Source: Tetraselmis striata (taxonomy: Eukaryota; Chlorophyta; Chlorodendrophyceae; Chlorodendrales; Chlorodendraceae). From it: DNA of 64,000 bases. The DNA lies in NCBI GenBank assembly GCA_006384855.1, contig VCJN01002700.1, positions 1 to 64,000 of the forward strand, read 5' to 3'. The notes under the pieces were generated by a model. The model searched no databases. It was not told where the DNA came from and saw only the letters and a program-made list of their open reading frames with translations. Positions 1 to 10,600 of this stretch are shown here, in pieces. How positions within the stretch are numbered: the first letter of the stretch is position 1; each line of letters starts with the position of its first letter. Position numbers and translations under genes: made by a program.

Positions 1-1834
1 CACAACATTTTTGCCCGAGGCACCAATCGCTAATAAACATGAACCGCGCGGGCTGACTCCACATGTAGCGACTAGAATTATTCGTAAATAAGCACAGGTC
101 GCAATTTCTAAATATGAATAGGCAGCATAGAATCCACTATACCGGATGATACACGCAGTATTTTTGTACGGGGCGATATTATTAGATAGAGTCTAACCAG
201 TAACGAGTCTTCACTAAAACGAAATGTATGAAAAACAACGATTTTTTTGCTCGCACTGCTGCTACTGCTGTGAGTAGTCGCTACCTGCTCTGTTCCCTGA
301 AATAATCCGAATATTCTCAGATGATACTCTTTGATAAATTTGCGGTGATGATCAGGGGTGATATGAGCATCGCCAGAGGATCACCCCAGCAGGCCCTAGA
401 TCATCCGTGAATCTAGCGCCAACACGTTTTCATCTCGCAGCACGTTGTAACTACTAATCGTACTTTGAACGCGGGTGTAGTAGTCGCTTTGGCGGTACGT
501 GAGATCACCTGCGCGATGGATGAGCCGGGCAGGGATATCGATGAGTCACGTGCAGGAACCGGTAGCAGTCGCAGCGTATCGTCATCGTCCACACATAGGC
601 TACTAATGTACCCCTACGGGTAGTGACTGTCGGCATTTTTACAGCAGTACGGTACCTGTAGTTTGGTTTATTAGCTCGTATAAGTACGAAATAGTCTTGG
701 CTTCCACCGCGCAGCGATAACGAAATCTGGGCGAGTAGAGGACGATACTGATCACTACCGTACTCTTACATTATCGTACTCGTACCAGAATATTATAATA
801 TTGTTATTTTTAATAATAAAAAAACCAATGAACGCGATGTACATGCCGCCTCGTTGTACTTGTATTTGCCCCTGGCCTGGCCTGCTACTGTTTGCGGCCG
901 GGGTGGCGAGCTGCTTAATTATTTAAGATTATGACAACGATATCGCGGCAGCTGTCGTCACGGGTGGCGTCGTACCGCCCGTGGCGTGGTAGGCGGCCAG
1001 CCCCAGGGCGTGTGGCGGCGGCGACGACGTAGTGCGCGCTTTAATCCGGGCATGAGTTTCCAGGGGCGCTGCACTCGTACGGGAATCCGAAAGGTGCAGG
1101 CACAGTCGCTGTGTGATGCGTGCACATACGACGGCTAGCCAAAGTAGTGGGACTTCTGCTGCTGCTATCAAGGTTCATATCCTGGGGGTGCATCCACCAA
1201 TATAGCGCGCCCCACGTCGTCGCTAGCAGTAACGAAAGGTGAGTAGGTTCTGCTTGATGCGAACCACCCCATCAGCCCGAGTCGTGCCGGCCGCCAGTAT
1301 TGCTACGACGTCACGCCCTACGCGCCGAGTCGCGCACGTTGTATACGGCCAGCGACATATCCAATAATTAAGCTGGGCGAGATAACAGAGTGCGTCTACC
1401 AACACACGATGCCGATCAACAGTTGGACACCACTGCTCGTCTATCGGTTGTCAATTGTGCCTTTCAGTACGCTTGCACTCTTAGTTCAGTATGCGGTAGT
1501 TGTGCGTTACAGTCGGGGGTGCGGTGCACGGGCGCGTCGCCGCCATGCTGGATCAGGCCTTTGTTCAATGCAACTACTAACATACTTCGCTTGCTGACAC
1601 GCCCCCGCATATATTCTGCTTGATGCAGGAAGCTCGTTTACTAAGCGCTCATCCGAAGCAGCCCAAGTTGTGCGCTTGCATTCCGTCCGCGCGGACTACG
1701 CCAAGGGCTGTATTATTGGTGTTCGAGCTTGCGCGCTGATTGGGGACGGGGTGGATCAGCGGCGGCTCAGCGGCGTGTGATCTATCCATCAGTAGCCCTC
1801 ACAAAGCCGCCGCCGGCGGACGATAGGTGGCAAG
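1..1834. other. upstream region, no supported gene
   Basis: I see no exon here with convincing coding character on either strand; the open frames are short and rich in stops. It should contain the promoter of the synthetase gene that follows. If that gene has further 5' exons (for the missing half of its condensation domain), they would have to lie here or to the left of the window; I could not find them. Confidence 0.4.
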
Positions 1835-4800
1835 ATGGCGGCACCGTCAGACGTTCTCGGTCTTTCGCGCAGCAAGCCTCCAGTAGCGGAGCTGCCGTAC
1901 CTGAAGCCGGCGCATCAGCAGCTGAAGGCTACGCCACGCTACGAACACGTCCGCATACCGGTGGACGCCGCTCTAGTGACCGAGTTGAAGGTGCGGGCGA
2001 TATCCCTACGGCTGTAGCTCAATTCCACATCGTCACCCGCCTATTTCGCAAATCACACGGGCTCGTCCGGACCCTGCCACAGAGAAATTGCTCAACATTT
2101 TGTTCATTTTTTAATTGATACGCAATAATAGCACTTCGCCGAACTTGCCTGAAATTTGCCTCTGCTCTTCATAATCTCGCTGGCTTCGAAGATCAAATAG
2201 TCGCTGTAACCATAGTATACTGTATTCCTACACAGTCTACGCAGTCTGCTGATTGCATGCTGAGGTGGTCTTCCGATCCATTCCGTTCAACGACGCCAAC
2301 GTCTTTGGAAGCAGATGCGACGAGTGAAGCGACGTCGAAAGCATTTATTTTTAATCACGCCGCTACGGGCTATCTCGCTCGGAATAGACGTTCAGCATTA
2401 CGACCGAGGCTACTCGTGTCCGGCGACGTGTGAATTCCATCACTACAGGACCGCGACGTTTTGCGACGATACACAATGTCCCCGTAACTGAAGTAGCCGC
2501 CCTCCGTCAGACTGCGCTATTCGGATTTGGCATCGCAATCACTTGGCTCGTCCAAGCTTTAATGCACTTTTGCCAGTCGCGTCGTCTCTCAAGTGTCGAG
2601 TCTCTATTGCACGAAGTTTTGTTTTTTTGCCAGTCAGTAGCAGCAAGCAGCACATGAATTGATAGTAAGATGCCACTGCAGTCCATAGCGACGATTGTTT
2701 ATTCATCTGAGCTCTATCTAGCCTGTCGCCGAGTTTAGTCGCAAACGTATGAGGAGTGTGTGCATCGAGTGCCTATTGATACAGTTCGGTCGTCGGTCGA
2801 GTGCCGGCGGCGTACCTCGTCCTCCTGTATGAGCAATCAGGTGTCAGCCGACGGCTGGCCGAGACCATCTATTTGCATGGATACGGGGAACGCGATACGG
2901 CCAGGTCGAACCATTTGATCGACAACCGGCCGACTACCAACTGCACCTTGTTTTTCCCATATCCGCCATCGCAGGGCCGTTGCAAGAAGGCGGGAGCGGG
3001 TTCGGAGGCAGCCTTCCTCGCCGCATTGCAGAGCTATGTCTTCCGCGTCACGGGCGTCGCCGATCTGTTATTCCTTCACGTGTCGGCTACTGCTGAGGCA
3101 GACATCCTGCGCGTGGTGGTGTCCCCTGACGATAGCCTGTCAGGTAAAACGCTGTGGCAACTCCGGCATTGCGTAGTCCGCGGCCTTCCTCGGTTACTTG
3201 CTTGTTCGATTTGATAATTGCCGCTATTAAACTATCGACAGTCTTCTGATACTGTGAAACTGCTAGATCACTTCGAGATAATGCTATATTATCAAACCGT
3301 AATTACTGCGACATTACTACAATCTCAATTCAGATAAAGAAATCTTACCACGTGTCGTTCGTTGGTTTCCGGGCAGTCTTGGCACGTGACACTGTTCCGA
3401 AAATATCAGGTAGTACCCTGAGGGTAGTCGAATGGAGTATCACAGCTTCATTAATTTCTTCAAAGTCATGTACTATTCTCCTGCAACATGGCTTCTGCCT
3501 GTGAATCTCGGTGCTCCGAAATGCGGTGAGGAATTACTCGAGACTGCATGATACTGTTGCTAATCACGCAGTAATTATCATTGACCGTTGCGTTAGTGCG
3601 ACTCGTAGGACCATGTAGTACCACATTTTTTGAAAGAAACGGATGTTACAAAAATGATGTGCTGTCCTACATGCTCTGATGTGAGGGAGTAGGTAAACTT
3701 TCCTTGATGGGGCTGTACCGTAGGTGACGACTGAGTGTAAATAGCTGCAAATAGTGCATGAAGCAAACCTTGCTGGCCCTGGTTTTGCCCGGTTCTGTCC
3801 TGCAGACGACGCTGGCTGCCCAAAGCCACAGCCCCTGTCAGCTCAGGGTACCTGCCGGCTGGACATGCGGGCTGATGAGGCAGCCCAGCCATGACTGTGA
3901 GGTAGCCCTGTAGCGCAGGTAGAGATGACAGTTTCAGTAGTTCTCCCGCCTTCTCTGCCGGCATATTCGACATGCTTCTGAATCTCATTTGTTCGTCGCA
4001 TGTTGCTGGTTTTGGTACCTATTGCGGCACGAAATTATGGTCTTTGGTACGTAGCTCGCTGTGCGGAAACAACACGCGACCCGGTCAATGGATGGATATA
4101 AACTTGGTGCGAAACTATGCCTAATCATAAGAGCAGAGTGCGAAGTAGGATTTAGTGAGGGACTCGCATGCAGACCCCCTCTTACCTCAGCTGCCTGGAT
4201 GGACCGAGCAACTGTGTTAAATGTTGTCTCGAGGTGCCGAAGGGAAGTGATGCAGTATTCACACAATGATGCCGATGTTTCGTAGTACCAAAATGTCGTT
4301 TGCGCGATCTTTTGCGCGGGTGGGGATGTGCGGGTGGCAGTGTGAACTGTTGTGCGAGTCTCACCCGTATCAATTCCAAGTGGCGTGTCTCCCTTCAGCA
4401 CAAGTATCGGTGCCAAGTGTCTGGTGGTCGGACTGATGTAGCCCCCTCCGGAAATGATGCACCGCTGGAATGCAGATGTTCTCGATGCAGCTGCCCAGGC
4501 GCTGTCAACCGTGCGCCAGAAGCGCGACCAGCACAGCCTTGCGGATTCCGTGGCTGCCCTTGAGGCCGCCCAGGTGGAGGCTCCTTCCGCTGTCGTCTCC
4601 TTCTCACCCAACAAGGATGCTGCCATCAAGGCGGCCTCAGCTCTGCCCTCCAAGAGGTGCGCTGGAATGCTGGTGGTATATGGCGCCGACAGGCGTCAAG
4701 GACTACTCCTACATTTCCTCGTGATTAGCCCACACTGAGGCGTCCTCCGCTTGTGCTGTCCCGGCAGGTACGGTTGGTGCTTGAACGTCGACCTGGACGC

Positions 4801-4948
4801 GAAGGAAGTCGGCCTGTCATATGACGCCAATCGCTACTTTCACGAATTCTCCTCCACTCCCGAGGCGGTTGCCAACCATCTGCACCGCATCCTGGACCTC
4901 ATTTGCCACGCGCCGCACGAGACCCTCATGCGTACGGACATCCTGCAG
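1835..4948 (+). other. C-terminal half of an NRPS condensation domain (exons 1-4)
   Basis: Exon 1 starts in the linker between condensation half-domains (ELPYLKP...), exon 2 carries [16 protein letters not shown], the counterpart of the usual LLAAFxxLLxRxTGQ segment, and exons 3-4 give the C-terminal strands up to RTDILQ, which abuts the usual pre-adenylation linker ([13 protein letters not shown]). The N-terminal half, which holds the HHxxxDG active site in this family, is not seen. Either it is encoded in undetected upstream exons or the domain is truncated and inactive. Individual exons are short and diverged, so their boundaries are less certain than those downstream. Confidence 0.6.
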
Positions 4949-7598
4949 GTGCGCGGCTGCACCCCTTTGACATGACACTATGGTTTTCTGGATTCCATGC
5001 CAATCACCCCTTGATTCGCCCATGGCCACCTTCTCGCGCTGACCTCTCCTGATGTCCGTGTCCCTGGCAGGCGAAGGAGCGGCACCAGCTGCTAGAGGAG
5101 TGGAACGAGACGGATGCGGCGTACCCCAATGCCACCATTCACGAGCTGGTGGAGCGCTCCGCGCGCCTGCACCCCGCCAAGACCGCGATCATCTTTGAGG
5201 ACAAACCGCAGAGTTACAGTGAGCTCGACACCGCCGCAAACAAGCTGGCCCACTACCTGGTGCAGGCGGGCGTGGCGCGTGGCGCACGCGTGGGGGTGTA
5301 CCTCCACCGCAGCACAGAGCTGCTGGTCGCGCTTGTGGCGGTGCTCAAGGCCGGCGCCGTATACGTGCCGCTGGACCCGCTGTACCCCAAGGACCGCGTT
5401 GCGGTCATGCTGCAGGACTCCAAGGCCGCGGCAGTGGTGACAGACGCTAACCTGGCTGACGGCCTCACTGGCGTCCTGCCATCCTGCACCAAGGTGCGCC
5501 ACGGAATGTCTCCATTCCCCCCGATGTTTTTCACTGACTTGCCTGCGCTCCTGGCGGTGCTTGTTGCGGCATGTCATTGCAACTGGGTGCTGACGTAACA
5601 TACCTTGACATACCTTGTCACAACATACCTTGTGTTGTAAGCCTGCGATTGGGCTCACTGGTAACCCTCTAGCGTTTGCTATACTTTTGCTGTAGTGTTG
5701 TCAACATTCCACCCAATGTCGCGCTTCTATTTGCCAAAGTTCTTATCGCAGCTTCACCATCCGTCCGGGAATCGTCTCAACACTTAATATCATTCGCAAG
5801 TTCGTAGCCACCACTGATTATTTGTAGTTCCTCAAGTTTGATAAGACAACTCAGCAGTCTATGAGGATGGAAGTTTGGCAAATATAAATAGAATAGGTTT
5901 TTTTAGATCACACTGGAATAGGATTACATTAGTGAATGTATTGTTGGCTTTCTCTCTCTGTATAGTTTGGATGATTTGAAACAATCTGATGGATACATCT
6001 CAGTAATACATGAATGTGTAATGATGCACAATGATAAGACAACATCAATCATACGGGCGCCGTAAAACTTTAAAGCGGATACAATGCGTATATACACTGG
6101 CAAGGCTCATGTAGTGTTAAGGATTTCTTTTTTGCTGAGGATTGCATGCATGAATGAATACATAATCCTTAAAATTTTAAGCAGTCTATTAAAATGGAAC
6201 TTAAGCAGGAATAACAATATGCGGCCATCCTTGTTTGCTAGCTGCCATTCTGTCCCAGCTCATATAGCCCTTTGATCGTGCCCCCCTTTTGGCTTGGCTG
6301 CCGGCAGGTGGTTGCAATGGATGCGTCAGCGTCTGCCATTGCCGCCATGCCCGCCGTAAAGCCGCCCTCCGCAGCAGCCGCCTCCCCGAAGGATCTGGCC
6401 TACACCATCTTCACCTCCGGCTCAACGGGGCGACCGAAGGGCGTGTCCATCACGCACGCCTCTCTGGTCAACCTGCTGCACCACTTTCACCGCCAGCTGA
6501 ACGTCAGCGCCAAGGACGTCCTGGTGGCCATCACCACGGTCTGCTTCGACATCGCGGGGCTGGAGCTGTTCATGCCACTCAAGGCAGGCGCCACGCTGGT
6601 GATGGCCTCACGCGACCAGGCGGCAGATGCCAACTTGCTGGCGGACCTGCTGGATGCCAGCGGCGCCACGCTCATGCAGGCGACGCCTGCCACGTGGCGC
6701 AACCTCATCGCGGCCGGGTGGCCGGGGAAGCCCCACAGCCTGCGCGGCCTCTGCGGCGGAGAGGCGCTCCCGATCGACCTCGTGCGTGGCCTGCTGCCGC
6801 AGCGCCTGAAGGAGCTGTGGAACGTGTACGGGCCCACAGAGACCACAGTGTGGTCCACCGCCGCGTGCCTCAAGCATGGCACGGAGACCGTCCACATCGG
6901 CACGCCCATCGCAAACACGCAGGTGTACGTGCTGGACGCCAACCTCAATCCGCTACCCGTCGGCATCCCCGGGGAGCTGTACATCGCCGGTGACGGCGTG
7001 TCCCCCGGATACCTGGAGCGTCCGGACCTCACCGCCGAGGTGAGCTGCTCTGCCGACACGCCATGCGCACCGGCAATGCCAAAAGTGAAGCTCACCCTCA
7101 GTGGCCTTGCCATTGCTTCTTGGCAGAGGGATGCTAGTTCTCTGCTTACTCCCGCGAGAGAGCAGTACATTTATTTGAATCTTCACCATTATTCTATTAA
7201 CGTGTCGGAGGCAAAAAATTACATGGTGGTGCCTGGTGACTGGTCGTGTTCTGCTTTGGTGGCTTGTTCATGTTTAAACTGCAATTAACTGTAGTTGAAA
7301 GGACCGCAATATTACCATGCAGAATCTGTGACTATGGCACAGATATACCCAGCTATTTTGATGATTCGTGAACCCAATGAAACATTATAGGATGCCTCAA
7401 TGACTGCAGGTCTCCACTGCGAGCTGACCTCCCTCCCTGTCCCACTTTTCCCCTTGGCATGTGACGCAGAGATTTGTGGCCAACCCATTCAAGAACAGCG
7501 GGCGCATGTACCGCACTGGCGACTTGTGCCGCTGGCGCAGCGACGGCATCCTCGAGTGCCTCGGCCGGCTGGACCACCAAGTCAAGGTCCGCGGCTTC

Positions 7599-7631
<33 letters not shown>

Positions 7632-10600
7632 GGCACGCACCCGCGCGTTGCGCACGTGGTTGTGGAGGCGCGGAACGTGGGCGCCTCGACGGAGGGCGAG
7701 AAGCGGCTCGTGGCGTATGTGGTGCCCAATGCGGCAGACTCAGACGACGGCAGTGCGGGCGATATGGACCCTGCGGAGGAGGAGAAGAAGCAGCAGGAGG
7801 AGGAGGAGGAGATCGACAATGAGTCGCCGTTTGCGAAGGTGTGTTTCGCTATTACTCTCCTGGCATGGGAGCCCGAGGTCGCGTCATGCGCTCTGCACGC
7901 GTATGTGCATGTTGGCGTGGCCTCACGCGCTGATTTTGTCGCTGCCACTGCGTGCGCACCCCCTCGGCCGCTCCCCCTCCAGCCGGTGGCCTCCTCGGCG
8001 CAGGACCTGGATGAGGTGGCCAAGTGGGGCGCCATCTATGAGGAGGCATACGCCAGCCAGAACGCCGTGAACGAGGACCCCACGCTCAACTTCAGCGGCT
8101 ACGACAACAGCTACACGCCGCGCGTGCCGCACCGCGCGGAGGTGGTGCGCGAGTGGGTGGAGACCACGTGCGCGCGACTGGCCGCCCTCGCGCCGCGCCG
8201 CGCGCTGGAGATGGGCGCGGGCAACGGCATGATGCTGCTGCGCACCGCGCGGCTGCCGGCCTGCGAGCGCTACATCGGTTGCGACCTCAGCGCCCACAGC
8301 GTGAACTATGTGGAGCAGGTGCGCCCTAAACCATTCGCAGGGCATCCCGCGCCACTTCCAATACTGGGTGACCTGTTATGATGAATATTGGTGAATTAAC
8401 CGGGACGGCTGACCAACATAGCAGCGGTGGTCATGACATGACATGGGACATGTGCCACTGCCGACAATTGTTATCGCCAACAATAGTGATGCGCGCTACC
8501 GGTCTGCTGACGGGTGCTGACTGGCGCTGTGTGTGCCGCCGCTGCTCAGGTGCTCAAGCAACCCAACTTCGCGGACATCGCCCCCAAGGTGGCGCTCTTT
8601 ACGGCGGGTGCGCATGAGAGCGGCCGCTTTGCGGCCGAGCGCCTGGACACCGTCATCTGCAACGGCGTCAGCATGTACTTCCCCTCCGCGGCGTACCTGC
8701 TAGAGGTGGTGTCCAGCGCGCTGGCGGCGCTGCAGCCCGGTGGCACCTTCTTCCTCGGCGACGTGCGCAACGCATGCCTGCTGCAGCACTTCCACGCCAG
8801 CGTCGCGTACTTCCAGGCCAAGTCCGCCGGCGAGCCCGGCCGCCCTGCGGTGGCGCTGTCCTCTGCGGTGGAGAAGGCCATCCGCTTCGAGAAGGAGCTG
8901 CTGGTAGACCCCGCGCTCTTCCTCGCGCTGCCGCAGCTGCTCCCCGGCCTGGACAGCGTGCGCCTTGACATGAAGCGCGGCTGGTTCCATTCCGAGTTCT
9001 CCTGCTTCCGCTACGACGTCACCTTTGTCAAGGCCGGCGGCCGCCCCAGTGGCGCACCGGCCCCCGCAAGCTACGACCTTCAGCCCTTCACTGGGCTCGA
9101 CGCGCTGCGCGCACAGCTGTCCGCCGGGCCGCCGGTCCTCGCGGTTGCCGACATGCTGGATGCGCGTGTGGCGTCGGACGAGGTAGTGGCCGGGCTGCTG
9201 CTCGACCCGCTGGCTCGCCCCGCCACGGTGGGGGAGCTCATCGCGGCGGTGGGTGAGGTGGAGGCCGCCCTGGAGCCCACCGACCCCGAGGCCGTGTACA
9301 GCCTGGGCGAGGAGCTGGGCTACGAGGTGCAGCTGATCTGGCAGCCGGGGAACCCGACGCGCTTCGACGCGCTGTTTGTGGCTGCCGGCGCACCGGCCGG
9401 CGCCTACCTCCCCCTGGCCATGGTCACCTACGCGGCCGCGGGTGCGGTGCCGGCGGCAGCGCCTGCCACACCCGGTTTCTGGGAGGCCTTCACCAACAAG
9501 AGCGGCAACTACGCGCCACAGGGCCGCCGCGACGTTCTGTCGGCGGCCGACGTCGCCAGCGTGCGCACCCTCGCGCGCCGCACGCTGCCAGAGTACATGG
9601 TGCCCTCCGTGTACGTCAGCCTCGCGGCGCTGCCCAAGACGGACAACGGCAAGGTGGACCGCAAGCAGCTGCCGGAGCCGACGCCTGCGGACCTCGAGGC
9701 CAGCGGGCAGCGTGACTCCCCGTTCGAGGCGCCGGCTGGCAGGATGGAGGAGGTGCGCGCTGGAGCGCCCCCCCTTTTCCCCTTCCTCGCCATGTCATGT
9801 GCCCTCACCCTTCAAAACCAGCGTTACCTCTCTGTATCAGGCAGCGATGTGGCGCTGACCTGTGAGGAGATAAATCTCCAACCCTCTCAACCTTACCTGT
9901 ACCCAAGACCTGGTTTATGCCGCCGCTGACCATGTGCTGTGGGCCGCGCACCAGGAGCTGGCGGCGATGTGGTCGGAGCTGCTGATGACGCCGGAGATCT
10001 CAGCCGCAGACTGCTTCTTCCGCCTCGGCGGCCACTCCCTGCTGGCGATGCAGCTGGTGCACCGCGTGAAGGAGCTGACGGGCGGGGTGCAGCTGCGCCT
10101 CGCGGACGTGGTGGAGCACAGCGTGCTGCGCGACCTCGCGGCGCACGTGGAGCGCCACGTCGCCCTCTCGCGCTCGCCGTCTGCGATGAGCGTCGGCCTG
10201 CCCGCCTCCGCCGCCGCCTCGGACCTCCGCATCGTGAGCACCGACGAGATGCCGTTTGACGTGGACGAGGTGAGGCGCGATGATCCTGGAGTAGCTCCGC
10301 TGTGACCTAACAGTCATCTGCTTGCACAGCGATAGTAAGTAACAAGCACTGCGGCCACTCGTCTTAAACCTTTATGATAATGACCGAGTTCCCCCCCCCC
10401 CCCCACACACAACAACCACAGGTGCCCCACACCTGGATCCCCATGAGCGACGGCACCAAGCTGGCGGCGCGGGTGTGGCTGCCCGTCGTGCGCGGCGGCG
10501 GCCGGCAGCACCGGGGCCCCGTGGCGGTGGAGGTGCTGCCGTACCGCAAGGGCGACGGCAGCGCGGAGGTGGACGCGCTCGTGTGGCCCTACCTCGCCGG

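Larger units (their letters stand above)
5071..9752 (+). other. adenylation domain, glycine-type pocket, split by an N-methyltransferase
   Basis: Core motifs are visible in order: A2 [13 protein letters not shown]3 [15 protein letters not shown]4 [13 protein letters not shown]5 [10 protein letters not shown]6 [19 protein letters not shown]7 [10 protein letters not shown]8 [18 protein letters not shown], and A10 [15 protein letters not shown]. The ten specificity positions, aligned by eye to the GrsA scheme, read D-I-L-Q-L-G-V-V-W-K. I recall the published glycine signature as DILQLGLIWK, so eight positions agree and two are V for L/I. The domain is interrupted between A8 and A10 by a methyltransferase, the standard position for N-methylating modules. 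Spread over exons 5-9. Confidence 0.85.

Noticed and set aside
3985..4653. 222-codon minus-strand frame
   Set aside because: It overlaps NRPS exon 3 and an intron on the other strand; the plus-strand exon joins in phase with its neighbours, the minus frame has no motif.
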